Positions 15,227 through 23,602 are shown, numbered from the stretch's first letter. The stretch: 24,036 nucleotides of DNA from Verrucomicrobiales bacterium (GCA_005789375.1 SXXZ01000209.1:1-24036), one strand, 5' to 3'. Numbers and translations: made by a program. The notes: generated from the letters alone by a model not told the origin.

Positions 15227-16347
15227 CGGATCTTGAGGGTGCTCAGCGCCAACACAGCGCACAGGATTCCTGCGATGTAGAAGCGAGTGACGATCTTCGA
15301 TTCTTTCCATCCCTGCTTCTGAAAATGGTGGTGGAGAGGGGCCATCCGGAAGATGCGTCGGCCCTCCCCGTACTTGTGGCGTGTGTATTTGAACCAACCC
15401 ACTTGCAGCATCACGCTGAGCGCTTCGGCCACAAAAACTCCGCCGGCGATGAGGAGGACGAGCGGTTGGTGAATCAGGACGGCCATGATTCCGAGTGCGC
15501 CGCCCAGGGCCAGCGATCCGGTGTCGCCCATGAAGACCTCGGCGGGATGACAGTTAAACCACAGGAAACCCAAAGAAGCACCGATGAAGGCCGCGCAAAC
15601 CACCGTCAGTTCGCTAGCGCCCCGAACGTGCGGAATTTGGAGGTAGGTAGCCAGCTTCACGTTGTCGGACAGGTAGGTCAGGATCAGCATGGTCATGGCT
15701 ACGATGAGGGTGCAGCCAATGGCCAACCCATCCATGCCATCGGTCAGGTTCACTGCGTTGGAACTACCAATGATGGTCAGTGCCACCAGCGGGATGCCTA
15801 TCCAGGGAACGGAACGGAGAATGGGGTCTTTGAAGAATGGGATTTGGATGTCGGCCACTAGGGTGCGGGTGGAGGGGAGTTGCCACAGATAGACTCCGAC
15901 CACCAGAGCGAGCACGATTTGCACGACCCACTTTACCCGGGATTGGGCACCCGCAGCATTCTGCCGCGAGACCTTCAGCCAATCATCGTAAAACCCTAAA
16001 AAAGCCAATACCATCAACGAAAGCATGGTCAGCAGCACCAGTGTATTGGGTCGGGCCCAGAGGAATACGGAGATATCCAAGACCAGCAGGATTAAAACAC
16101 CACCCATGGTGGGTGTTCCTCGTTTGGCTAAGTCAGCCGCCGCTGCCGTGGCATCACTGGGATTGCGGACATCCTTGGGCTGGTAGTCTTGACGGAACTT
16201 GAGGTTCCGAAGCCCTTCGATCACCCGTGGGCCGAGGATCCAACTCAGCAGCAGAGCCGTGATGGCCGCGCCCGCGCTACGGAAGGTGACGTACTTGAAC
16301 ACCGTCCAGGGAACCACTGGGAACAATTCTGAGAGCTTGTAGAGCAT
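15223..16347 (-). CDS. mraY: phospho-N-acetylmuramoyl-pentapeptide-transferase (MraY)
   Basis: 374 aa polytopic enzyme of about ten membrane helices that makes lipid I from UDP-MurNAc-pentapeptide and undecaprenyl phosphate. Signature residues are KRGTPTMGG (75-83), the FYDDW pair Asp121-Asp122, NAVNLTDGMDGLA (197-209) with the Mg-binding Asp, FMGDTGSLALGG (272-283) and PLHHHFQ (337-343). Length and motifs are fully standard. It starts six bases after murF with no clear Shine-Dalgarno. Its stop forms an ATGA overlap with the possible small ORF downstream. Confidence 0.98.
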   Translation of the reverse strand: MLYKLSELFPVVPWTVFKYVTFRSAGAAITALLLSWILGPRVIEGLRNLKFRQDYQPKDVRNPSDATAAAADLAKRGTPTMGGVLILLVLDISVFLWARPNTLVLLTMLSLMVLAFLGFYDDWLKVSRQNAAGAQSRVKWVVQIVLALVVGVYLWQLPSTRTLVADIQIPFFKDPILRSVPWIGIPLVALTIIGSSNAVNLTDGMDGLAIGCTLIVAMTMLILTYLSDNVKLATYLQIPHVRGASELTVVCAAFIGASLGFLWFNCHPAEVFMGDTGSLALGGALGIMAVLIHQPLVLLIAGGVFVAEALSVMLQVGWFKYTRHKYGEGRRIFRMAPLHHHFQKQGWKESKIVTRFYIAGILCAVLALSTLKIR

Positions 16348-16353
16348 GCCGGG

Positions 16354-17745
16354 TTAGTGGTTTTCGATGCTTTCGATTTTGAGCGCCTCGAAAAGCCGTT
16401 CCAGACGGCTGCTGCGAGACGCCTTGGCCAAGACACAGTCTCCTGGTTGGAGGAGGGGGCGGAGCGCGAGGATGGCCCGTTCTACGTCGGGAAATACCAG
16501 GACCTGAGGCATGCCGCTGGCACCGTTGGCGGTGTGGGCAGCTGAGTGGCCGATGCAGACCAGCAAATCTATACCCAGACGATAGGCGGCGGCTCCGACC
16601 TCCCGGTGAGCCTCAGCGGTGTGATCGCCGAGTTCGGCCATGTCACCGAGCACGGCCACCCGACGTCCGGTGCAGGGCAGTTCGGAGAGGGTCTGGAGCG
16701 AGGCTAATGTTGAGTCGGTGTTGGCGTTGTAGGTGTCGTCTAACCAACGGATCCCTCGCTGCTCCGACCATTGGAGACGTTGTTTAGCTCCGGAAAACTG
16801 CGACAAGGCTTTCCGCGCCGCTTCGGGTTGGACCCGCAGTTCGGCGGCGGCCGCTAGGGCTAAAATGGCATTGGAGACCATGTGCCGGCCGGGGACCGCG
16901 ATTTCGAACACGCCGCACCAGCCTGGCTCCGGGGCGGTGACCTCGAAGCGGGTCGAGTTCCAGTCGTTGCCCAGTATTCGGGCCTGCCAATCGTTCCCGG
17001 CATCGAATCCGGTGCGCACCACTCGGGCCGAAGTGCGAGAGGCCAGCGTTCGGGCTGCGTTGCAGTCCCCGTTCAGAAATAGGACGCCGTCGGCGGGTAA
17101 GCCCTCGCCGAGGGCGCTCTCTTCGGCGATGACTCCATCGATGTCACCGAAGTGCTCCAAGTGTTCGCGCCCGATTTGCGGCACCACACCGTAGCGAGGG
17201 TCGATCAGACGCACCAACGGAGCCAGTTCGCCAGGATGATTAGTGCCCGCCTCTAGGACCGCCGCCCGATGCGACCCATCCAACTCGAGAAGGCTCAAGG
17301 GCACGCCAACGTCATTGTTAAAGCTGGCCTGGGATCGGAGGGTGGGAAACGTTGTTTGGAGCAGGGCTGCTAGCAGTTCCTTGGTGGTCGTCTTGCCGTT
17401 GGATCCCGCCACGCAGAACACGGGCAGTGAGAACTGCTTGCGGTGGGCCGCGGCGATGAGTCCCAGGGCTTCGCGAGTATCTCGCACGCTGACGGCCGGC
17501 ATTCCTGGTGGAACGTCAGAGAGACGAGCCTGAGAGACTACGACCGCTGAGGCTTTTTCGAGTTCGGGATCTTTGAGGAAATCGTGCCCGTCAAATCGTT
17601 CGCCGCACAGGGCCAGGAACACGTTGCCAGCCCGAAGGCGACGCGAGTCGGTGCAAACCCCGGAAACTCGGACACAGCCAGCCTCTTCAGGGTGAAAGGT
17701 CCCCTGGGATGCTTCAGCGATGAATTGGAGTGTCACCGGTTCCAT
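16354..17745 (-). CDS. murF: UDP-MurNAc-tripeptide--D-Ala-D-Ala ligase (MurF)
   Basis: 463 aa Mur ligase that adds D-Ala-D-Ala, the Ddl product, to UDP-MurNAc-tripeptide. The N-terminal substrate domain has 'VCTDSRRLRAGNVFLALCGERFDGHDF' features (30-56). The ATP P-loop is GSNGKTTT (114-121). The central domain has 'NDVGVPLSLLELD', 'LEAGTNHPGELAPLV' and 'IGREHLEHFGD'; the C-terminal domain has WLDDTYNANTDS and AVLGDMAELG. All catalytic motifs are intact, unlike the murE-like gene upstream. The ATG overlaps the stop of the SIMPL gene by one base (TAATG). Confidence 0.97.
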   Translation of the reverse strand: MEPVTLQFIAEASQGTFHPEEAGCVRVSGVCTDSRRLRAGNVFLALCGERFDGHDFLKDPELEKASAVVVSQARLSDVPPGMPAVSVRDTREALGLIAAAHRKQFSLPVFCVAGSNGKTTTKELLAALLQTTFPTLRSQASFNNDVGVPLSLLELDGSHRAAVLEAGTNHPGELAPLVRLIDPRYGVVPQIGREHLEHFGDIDGVIAEESALGEGLPADGVLFLNGDCNAARTLASRTSARVVRTGFDAGNDWQARILGNDWNSTRFEVTAPEPGWCGVFEIAVPGRHMVSNAILALAAAAELRVQPEAARKALSQFSGAKQRLQWSEQRGIRWLDDTYNANTDSTLASLQTLSELPCTGRRVAVLGDMAELGDHTAEAHREVGAAAYRLGIDLLVCIGHSAAHTANGASGMPQVLVFPDVERAILALRPLLQPGDCVLAKASRSSRLERLFEALKIESIENH

Positions 17746-18497
17746 TATTGCAGTGCGTAGCTTGCATTCACCACGGCGGTGACCGTTTTTTCCCGGGAGG
17801 TGTTGTCGTTCATTCCGTCCCAGGTGTTCTGGGTCGAATACAGTGGGGTCACTTGGAAGACGCCCATCTTGGCTGAGCGCATCCGGGCGATGGATCGTCC
17901 GCCTTGGGAGACGATTTGCTCGGCTCGGGCGCGGGCATCGCGGGCTGCATCGGCCAGCATTTCAATTTTGGCCTCACCGGCTTTGGTCCAAATAAATTCC
18001 GGGGAGGAGGAAGCGAATTCGATGCCCTGATTGACCAGTTCAGAGGTCTTGGCATCCATGCTCAGGACGGCGTCGATGTCACCGGAGCGCACTTCGATGG
18101 TGCGGCTGAGGCGGAATCGGACCGTGGGACTCTCGGTCTCGCTGTCAGCCTCGCTGGTTTGTTTGCTGGAGCGGACCTGGATGCGCTGGATGGCGACCGG
18201 ATGGAACTGGGCGTTGGTGACGCCCTGGGCAGTGAGAAACTTGCGTGTGATGCTCTCCTGTTGACCGAGGACTGCTTGCGAGGCCAGAAGCGTGGGGCTT
18301 TCGACGGTGAGAGAACCACGCCAGATGACCAAGTCCGAACTCACGTTACGACGGGCCGATCCGGTGACGGATATCGATTCGGCGTCGGCCACTTTGAGCC
18401 AGGTCCGAGTGAGGAGTGTTGTAGAAACGATCAGTCCCGAGGCCAGAAAGAGGCCGGCTAAAACACCGAGAAGATGAGGTTTTGGTAGGGGTGTCAT
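17745..18497 (-). CDS. SIMPL-domain (DUF541) envelope protein
   Basis: 250 aa. An N-terminal hydrophobic segment (about 8-30) acts as an uncleaved anchor or signal peptide, followed by 'ADAESISVTGSARRNVSSDLVIW' and 'SLTVESPTLLASQ', the typical start of a SIMPL/DUF541 domain. 'QGVTNAQFHP', 'RFRLSRTIEVRSGDIDAVLSM', 'IEFASSSPEFIWT', 'DARARAEQIVSQGGRSIARM' and 'TVTAVVNASYAL' complete the domain. Family members are periplasmic or outer-membrane proteins of poorly known role. A GGGAGA Shine-Dalgarno (18509-18504) lies six bases before the ATG. The start overlaps the murE-like stop (ATGA) and the stop overlaps the murF start (TAATG), so it is built into the cluster rather than loosely inserted. Confidence 0.9.
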   Translation of the reverse strand: MTPLPKPHLLGVLAGLFLASGLIVSTTLLTRTWLKVADAESISVTGSARRNVSSDLVIWRGSLTVESPTLLASQAVLGQQESITRKFLTAQGVTNAQFHPVAIQRIQVRSSKQTSEADSETESPTVRFRLSRTIEVRSGDIDAVLSMDAKTSELVNQGIEFASSSPEFIWTKAGEAKIEMLADAARDARARAEQIVSQGGRSIARMRSAKMGVFQVTPLYSTQNTWDGMNDNTSREKTVTAVVNASYALQ

Positions 18498-19684
18498 AGT
18501 GAATCTCCCACCCAGCCTCGCCCAGCCAATGCATCTCGAGCATGCAACCGATCGTCCCAGGGTATGACAGCGCTACCAATTTCCTGGAGGGGGCGGCTTC
18601 CCTTGCCTGCGATGAGCACGAGATCGTCGGATTTGGCTCGGCGTACAGCGGTCGCGATGGCGGCGTGACGGTCGGGTTCTTCGAGGGCTCCACCACCCAG
18701 ACCTGCTTGGAGATCTCTCAGGATGGAGTCCACCGGCACATGACGTGGATTGTCGCTGGTGAAGACCACTTCGTCAGCCGCTGCCGCCGCCGCCCCCAAG
18801 GCTTGTCGCTCTTCAGGGGTTGAATTGCCGTGAATGCCGGTCACGAGCACAATGCGACGACCTGACAGGGTGCGTGCCTCGGCCAGGAGTTCAGCCAGGT
18901 CGGCGGCGCAGGAGGCTCGGTCCACGAAGACGCCATACGGTTGTCCGGCATGGACGGGTTCGAGAAGCCCGGTCGGGGGATCCAGAGAGGGGAGCGTGGC
19001 GAGGGTTCGTGTTGGGCAGCAGCCCGCGTGGATGACCCGGTTGAGTGCCAGATCAAGGGCCAGGAGGTTCGATCCGCCGACGAGTGGTAGGTGTGCGGTC
19101 CGAGGGGTGCCGTCTTGGGAAAACACCTGCAGGCGGCTGCCGCGCCAATGCAGCGCCTGTGCCTGGATCCAGGCACGTGGAGACGTCGGTGGTTGGAGGT
19201 GCGACCGGGGTGAAATGCCGGCGAGAAGCTCTCGAATTTCGGAGTCTTCTTCAATGATCAGGCAGTCTCCACCCGATCGGACATGGGTCGCCAAGAGGCG
19301 TTCCCACTCAAAGGCCTCGCTGATCTTGGGTCGATGAGGGAAGAGTCGACCCGCCATAAGCCCCCCTTCTGGAGTGAGCAGGGCCGAACGACGCCCCGCC
19401 CCGCTGAGCAGGGCGTGGACGAACGAGGCGGTGGCCGCTGAGACGCGTCCGTGACGGGCAATCCTGCACAAATCCAGACGTTGCAGGGGGTGGTCTCGGA
19501 GAGAGGTCGGGACCGGTTGAGAAAGGGGCTCTGGCGAGGCGACCTTGCGGGAGGGGCTGGATCGGCGGAACCGCGTCGGCTCGCTGGTACCGAGGGCTGG
19601 GTGCCTCGGTCGACACGCCGCAAGAGTCGCCTCTGCGGTCAAAGACGCAGGCGCAGTCTGGAGCATGAGTTCAGCGGTCAGCAT
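18494..19684 (-). CDS. degenerate MurE-like protein lacking the ATP P-loop
   Basis: 396 aa, against about 490 for MurE. The C-terminal half aligns by eye with the MurE ligase C-domain: 'GLLEPVHAGQPYGVFVDRAS' (239-258), 'ADEVVFTSDNPR' (303-314), 'ILRDLQAGL', 'DRHAAIATAVRRAKSDDLVLIAGKG' (338-362) and 'IPWDDRLHARDAL'. The DNPR motif linked to diaminopimelate recognition is kept (311-314). Key parts are missing. The GTNGKTTT P-loop position reads ARHGRVSAA (76-84) with no Lys or Thr pair, the DYAHTP motif reads DRASCA, GKGHE reads GKGSR, the usual DHLDYH segment is not found, and the N-terminal UDP-substrate domain is unrecognisable. No other frame restores these motifs, so this is an intact ORF, not an obvious frameshift. 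It is probably a non-ligase paralogue kept in the murE position, role unknown. Confidence 0.85.
   Translation of the reverse strand: MLTAELMLQTAPASLTAEATLAACRPRHPALGTSEPTRFRRSSPSRKVASPEPLSQPVPTSLRDHPLQRLDLCRIARHGRVSAATASFVHALLSGAGRRSALLTPEGGLMAGRLFPHRPKISEAFEWERLLATHVRSGGDCLIIEEDSEIRELLAGISPRSHLQPPTSPRAWIQAQALHWRGSRLQVFSQDGTPRTAHLPLVGGSNLLALDLALNRVIHAGCCPTRTLATLPSLDPPTGLLEPVHAGQPYGVFVDRASCAADLAELLAEARTLSGRRIVLVTGIHGNSTPEERQALGAAAAAADEVVFTSDNPRHVPVDSILRDLQAGLGGGALEEPDRHAAIATAVRRAKSDDLVLIAGKGSRPLQEIGSAVIPWDDRLHARDALAGRGWVGDSL
18504..18509 (-). promoter_or_regulatory. Shine-Dalgarno-like site for the SIMPL gene
   Basis: GGGAGA on the minus strand, six bases before the ATG at 18497, within the final codons of the murE-like gene. 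It is one of only two good ribosome-binding sites I can see in the cluster. Confidence 0.55.
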
Positions 19685-19686
19685 GG

Positions 19687-21852
19687 TCAGTGACGCGGGA
19701 GGGCGGGGCGATCGGTCGCCGCTTCATGAGCGACCAAGACGGGTGAGGGAGGGATTGTCAGATAGCTTGCGGCCTCGCGGGAGATCTCTTTGAAGACCGG
19801 CACACAGGCGGCTCCATAGGCGGCCCGACCGTCCGACCCAGTGGGTTCGTCGGCGCATACCAGCAGGCAGATCTGAGGGTTCTCAGCGGGGAGGAATCCA
19901 ACAAAGGTGCTGAAATGGGCGGTGACGCCGGCAGCCATGTGGGCCTGGGTCATCTTGTTGGCCGTGCCAGTCTTGCCGGCGACGGTATACTCACTGAGAG
20001 CGGCATCCTTACCCGTGCCTTTGGAACTCACTACTGCTGTCAGGAGTTGCACCAGTTGTTTGGCCGTGTCGGAGCGTACCACTCTGCCGACCTGACGCGG
20101 GGCCAGATTGCGAATGACGCTGCCCGAGGGGCTCTCCACGGACTTCACCAGCATGGGTTCCATGAGGATGCCGTCGTTGGCCACGGCGGCGTAGGCCATG
20201 GTGATCTGGAGCGGCGTCGCGTAAATACCGTAGCCGTAAGAAAGGATGAGCTGAGTGCCTAGGCCGTCCCAAGCCGGGATTCGCGTGTTGGGCTCTCCTC
20301 CGCAGAGGATGCCGGTCCGTCGGGTGAATCCGTAGGCCTCGGCGTACTTGACCAACGCAGTGGCTCGCGGCGGAGCAGCAGAATCCCAAAGGGCGTACCC
20401 GAGCTTGGCTGCACCCACGTTGGAGGATGCGGCGAAGGCTTCTTCCAAGGTGACCGTGTGCAGCTTGTGACCACGCGCATCGGCGATGGGCTTTCTGCGT
20501 CCGGCAGGGGGGCGCCAAGATCCGCCCTCGCAGTCGATAAGAGAACTTGGGGAGAGGTTGCGTCCTGGAAGTGATTCAAGGGCGGCCGAGTAGGTGACCA
20601 GCTTGAAAGTAGATCCAGGCTCGACCAACTCAGACACTGCGTGGTTGCGATGCTGCGGTTTGCGCGGGCCGCTAGGCTGTATTGGTGAACCGGGTTGTCG
20701 GGCTGGTGAGTAGTCTGGATCCGTGGCGTTGGCCAGGGCCAGAATCTCACCGGTCGATGGGCGGACCAGGATGGCTGACATCCAGTTGGGCTTCAGCTTG
20801 GCCATGCCTTGGCGCAATGCGTTCTCTGCAACGTATTGGAGATTGGCGTCGATGGTCAGCCGGACATTCGCGCCGGGTTGCGCCACGAGGTCCAGTTCTC
20901 GGGTGCCAGCCAATTCACGGCCTTTGCCTCGTCGGATAATCGCCTGACCAGCAACCCCCTGGAGCTCGTCGTTGAACTGCCGCTCAATACCGTCGGCGCC
21001 ATGGATCTCGGGCGGCAATTCTCGGGTGCGGACGCGAATGCGGTTGGTGGCTGTCCGGTATTCTACGATCGGGATCAACCCGTTGGTTGTGGTTCCCAGA
21101 ACGGGTAATGCGAGTTCGGCGTGCGGCATCACGCGACGCTCCATGATTTCGGCGGTGATTCCGTTTTCGCGAACCTCCCTCAATTGGGGTTGGATCCGCT
21201 TCATGGCCAGATTGATTTCCCGGTTGTCCCGGGCGATCTCTTTGCGAAAGCGATATCGCCTCGGCAAATCCCACCAGGCGATGGGAGCACTGTTGGTTCG
21301 TCGGCGAGCCACCGCGCTCGAAGCTGCCATCAGTAGGCGTTCCTCCGGGGATCGGAACACCTTCAAATTGGTGTGGACCCGGGTCCAGTCCACAAAGGAT
21401 AGGTTGGAGGCCACCAGAACACTTTGGTTGGTGTGCAGCACCTGCACCCATTGGGTAGCGACCAGACCGGCGGAGTTGGTGCTGGCATCGGGTTTCCAGC
21501 GCAGTTCGGGTCGAATCCTGAGGCGATCTTCCAGGACTGTCGCCGGAATGGACAGCAGCGGTGAGAGCAGGGCCGCCAAGTGTGCGGCTTGATTGCTAAT
21601 CACCACTGGATTGGCGCGGAGGTTGTACGTGAACTGTGAATAGGTCAGGCGTTCGCCGCGACGATCGAGGAGCTCACCACGGGGTGCCGGAATGTACGTG
21701 GTGCGGGCTGGGGAGGCGCCCAATGTGTAGCGGGGGGACTCGGGACGAAACCCCTGAATGTACACCAATCTCCCAGCCAACCCGATGAACACGACACAGA
21801 ACAGGACGGTCAGTCCGGTCAATGTCTTGTCGGGGGTGGACGGGGTGTTCAT
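19687..21852 (-). CDS. ftsI: septal class B penicillin-binding protein FtsI (PBP3)
   Basis: 721 aa transpeptidase that cross-links septal peptidoglycan. A single N-terminal membrane helix (about 11-33) is followed by the PBP dimerisation or pedestal region (about 50-320, 'RGELLDRRGERLTYS'). The catalytic triad motifs are SxxK = STFK (414-417, nucleophile Ser414), SxN = SSN (476-478) and KTG = KTGTAN (627-632). The protein is longer than E. coli FtsI (588 aa), mainly through a large charged pedestal (about 105-290). There is no PASTA domain. The ATG at 21852 lies nine bases after the ftsL-like stop, and the stop lies two bases before the murE-like start. SEDS partner FtsW is encoded in the same cluster. 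Confidence 0.95.
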   Translation of the reverse strand: MNTPSTPDKTLTGLTVLFCVVFIGLAGRLVYIQGFRPESPRYTLGASPARTTYIPAPRGELLDRRGERLTYSQFTYNLRANPVVISNQAAHLAALLSPLLSIPATVLEDRLRIRPELRWKPDASTNSAGLVATQWVQVLHTNQSVLVASNLSFVDWTRVHTNLKVFRSPEERLLMAASSAVARRRTNSAPIAWWDLPRRYRFRKEIARDNREINLAMKRIQPQLREVRENGITAEIMERRVMPHAELALPVLGTTTNGLIPIVEYRTATNRIRVRTRELPPEIHGADGIERQFNDELQGVAGQAIIRRGKGRELAGTRELDLVAQPGANVRLTIDANLQYVAENALRQGMAKLKPNWMSAILVRPSTGEILALANATDPDYSPARQPGSPIQPSGPRKPQHRNHAVSELVEPGSTFKLVTYSAALESLPGRNLSPSSLIDCEGGSWRPPAGRRKPIADARGHKLHTVTLEEAFAASSNVGAAKLGYALWDSAAPPRATALVKYAEAYGFTRRTGILCGGEPNTRIPAWDGLGTQLILSYGYGIYATPLQITMAYAAVANDGILMEPMLVKSVESPSGSVIRNLAPRQVGRVVRSDTAKQLVQLLTAVVSSKGTGKDAALSEYTVAGKTGTANKMTQAHMAAGVTAHFSTFVGFLPAENPQICLLVCADEPTGSDGRAAYGAACVPVFKEISREAASYLTIPPSPVLVAHEAATDRPALPRH

Positions 21853-21861
21853 GCGGTGGAT

Positions 21862-22254
21862 TCAGCGGGGGATGGCTACAGCCAAAGGGGGCGCAGGAGC
21901 GGTGGGATGGGTGTTGTTGCGGGTGAGTTCCGAATTGGGGGCGCTGCCCAGAGACTGGTTGGTTACGTGGATGACCTGGCGGTAGGCGATGTTGGTCAAT
22001 CCCAGTCGGAGCTCCTGAATACGGCGGATGAGCGCGGGTCGGGTGAGGAGTTTTTCGATTTCCTGCTGGTCCCGCCCGATAGATCGCTCGAGCGCTGTGC
22101 ATTGGGTGCGGATCTGGCTGATCTGGTCTTGAAGCCGCTGATGGGCACGGCTTTGGAGAATCCACAAGAACCCCAGTGTCCCGATGAGTGCGGAACCCAG
22201 GAGCGCTCGCACGATCGTGCCGAGTCGGATTTCGGAACGTTTTTTTGTACTCAT
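21862..22254 (-). CDS. ftsL: FtsL-like divisome protein
   Basis: 130 aa with the FtsL layout: a short basic cytoplasmic tail, one transmembrane helix (about 12-32, 'VRALLGSALIGTLGFLWIL') and a periplasmic coiled-coil-like stretch (about 34-75, 'RLQDQISQIRTQCTALERSI'). A low-complexity tail follows. FtsL sequences are too divergent for motif proof, so the name rests on topology, size and position between rsmH and ftsI. The ATG overlaps the rsmH stop (ATGA). Confidence 0.8.
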   Translation of the reverse strand: MSTKKRSEIRLGTIVRALLGSALIGTLGFLWILQSRAHQRLQDQISQIRTQCTALERSIGRDQQEIEKLLTRPALIRRIQELRLGLTNIAYRQVIHVTNQSLGSAPNSELTRNNTHPTAPAPPLAVAIPR

Positions 22255-23192
22255 GGTTCCGGAAGTCGCTCCAGAACCCGCAGTCGCGCACTGCGGGCCC
22301 GGGGGTTAGTGCTTAGTTCTGATTCTGAAGCCGCGATTCCTTTTCGGGCCAATTCCCGGCCACGGGGACGCCGCGGGTGCCGGAAATCCGGATGATCCTC
22401 AGGGCCTTCAAAGTCATAGTCCCGGGCCTCGCGCCGCATGAACTCCTTGACCAAGCGGTCTTCTAGCGATTGGAAGCTGATCACCGCCAATCGGCCGCCG
22501 GGGGCCAAGAGTTGGAACGCGCGGTTCAAGCCAGTCTGGACCGCGGTCAACTCGTCATTGGTGGCAATTCGTAATGCCTGAAAGCAGCGGGTGGCTGGGT
22601 GTGTGGGAGCTCCCCGCCGGGGACAGATTCGCTCGATGAATTGAGCTAACTGGCCGGTGGTGGTGAAGGGGCGATTACGGCGCTCAGTCTCGATCGCGCG
22701 GGCAATTTTTCGGGAATGACGTTCATCGCCCAGTTTCCAAAAATGATCCGCCAATTCGCCGGCTGGGAGCGTGTTGACGAGGTCGGCCGCGGTGGGGCCC
22801 GCTCCGCTTTGATCCATGCGCATGTCCAGTGGTCCATCCTTCTGGAAGGAGAACCCGCGCTCGGGCGTGTCGAGTTGGTGGGAGCTGACGCCGAGATCGA
22901 GCAGAATTCCGTCGAGCGATCGGGGGGCGATCCACTGGTCTGCCTCGGTGAAATTGCACTGATGGGTCTCTAGCCGCTCGCTGTAGGGCTTGAGTCGTTC
23001 ACGGGCGGCGCAGAGGGCCTCGGTGTCCCGGTCGCAACCGTAGAGAAATCCATCCGGTGAGCTGGCCTCCAGAATCGCCGCAGAGTGACCACCACCACCC
23101 AGGGTGCCATCCAGGTATCGTCCGCGTGCTTTGGGTTGGAGTGCGCTCACTACTTCGGTCAGTAGAACGGGTTGATGTGAAAATGAGGGCAC
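22251..23192 (-). CDS. rsmH: 16S rRNA (cytosine-1402-N4)-methyltransferase RsmH
   Basis: 313 aa SAM-dependent enzyme (formerly MraW). Motifs are HQPVLLTEVV (6-15), the SAM loop DGTLGGGGHS (28-37), DGILLDLGVSSHQLD (94-108), LDMRMDQ (122-128), HPATRCFQALRI (198-209) and VISFQSLEDRLVK (237-249). The last usually reads FHSLEDR, so Gln replaces His here. The start is a GTG at 23192; an in-frame stop lies just upstream, so no longer ATG start is possible. It begins 14 bases after the preceding unknown gene and overlaps the ftsL-like gene by four bases. Confidence 0.97.
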   Translation of the reverse strand: MPSFSHQPVLLTEVVSALQPKARGRYLDGTLGGGGHSAAILEASSPDGFLYGCDRDTEALCAARERLKPYSERLETHQCNFTEADQWIAPRSLDGILLDLGVSSHQLDTPERGFSFQKDGPLDMRMDQSGAGPTAADLVNTLPAGELADHFWKLGDERHSRKIARAIETERRNRPFTTTGQLAQFIERICPRRGAPTHPATRCFQALRIATNDELTAVQTGLNRAFQLLAPGGRLAVISFQSLEDRLVKEFMRREARDYDFEGPEDHPDFRHPRRPRGRELARKGIAASESELSTNPRARSARLRVLERLPEP

Positions 23193-23206
23193 GAGGCATC
23201 AAGCAT

Positions 23207-23602
23207 TCAGTCCCGCGCGACCAAGCGGCTGGTTACCGATGAGCGGTTCCGCAGGCGGTTGACGGCCAATTCGGGATCGTGGGTTCCACCGGCTCCCGGT
23301 GGTCGAGTTTCGTGCAGGAGTCGGGTTTCCCGGCGGCGGCGCACGAGTTCTACGTCATCCTCGACGAGATCGTTGCGCATGGGTGTCACCGCAGGCAGTT
23401 GGAGCTCTCCCTGAATGAGGTTTCGGTTCGGTGTTCGATGATTCTCAAAGGAGAAAAAGCGGCGCACGAGTGTCTCGGGTAGCGCTTTGACGGAACCGAG
23501 TGGGACGCCCCCCAAGCTAGAGGTTTGTTGAAGGGAAGAGAGGGGGCCGCGTTGGCCCGAAGAAAACCAAGAGCGCGGGTTGAGCAGTGCCAACAGCTTC
23601 AT
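23207..23602 (-). CDS. unknown protein between mraZ and rsmH
   Basis: 131 aa, not recognised. The protein is basic and Arg-rich, with no clear membrane helix or signal peptide, and a charged middle ('LVEDDVELVRRRRETRLLHE', about 79-98). Support for a real gene is positional: its ATG overlaps the mraZ stop as ATGA and it ends 14 bases before rsmH on the same strand, filling the space exactly. A short extra gene at this point of the dcw cluster would fit a small divisome or regulatory protein, but nothing in the sequence shows a function. Confidence 0.6.
   Translation of the reverse strand: MKLLALLNPRSWFSSGQRGPLSSLQQTSSLGGVPLGSVKALPETLVRRFFSFENHRTPNRNLIQGELQLPAVTPMRNDLVEDDVELVRRRRETRLLHETRPPGAGGTHDPELAVNRLRNRSSVTSRLVARD

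Noticed and set aside
15208..15861. Plus-strand ORF of 217 codons opposite mraY
   Set aside because: Low-complexity His/Gln/Asp-rich shadow; mraY on the other strand is certain.
18494..19684. murE inactivated by a frameshift
   Set aside because: The P-loop and other missing motifs are not present in any other frame, and the ORF is intact from start to stop, so true sequence divergence is the better explanation.
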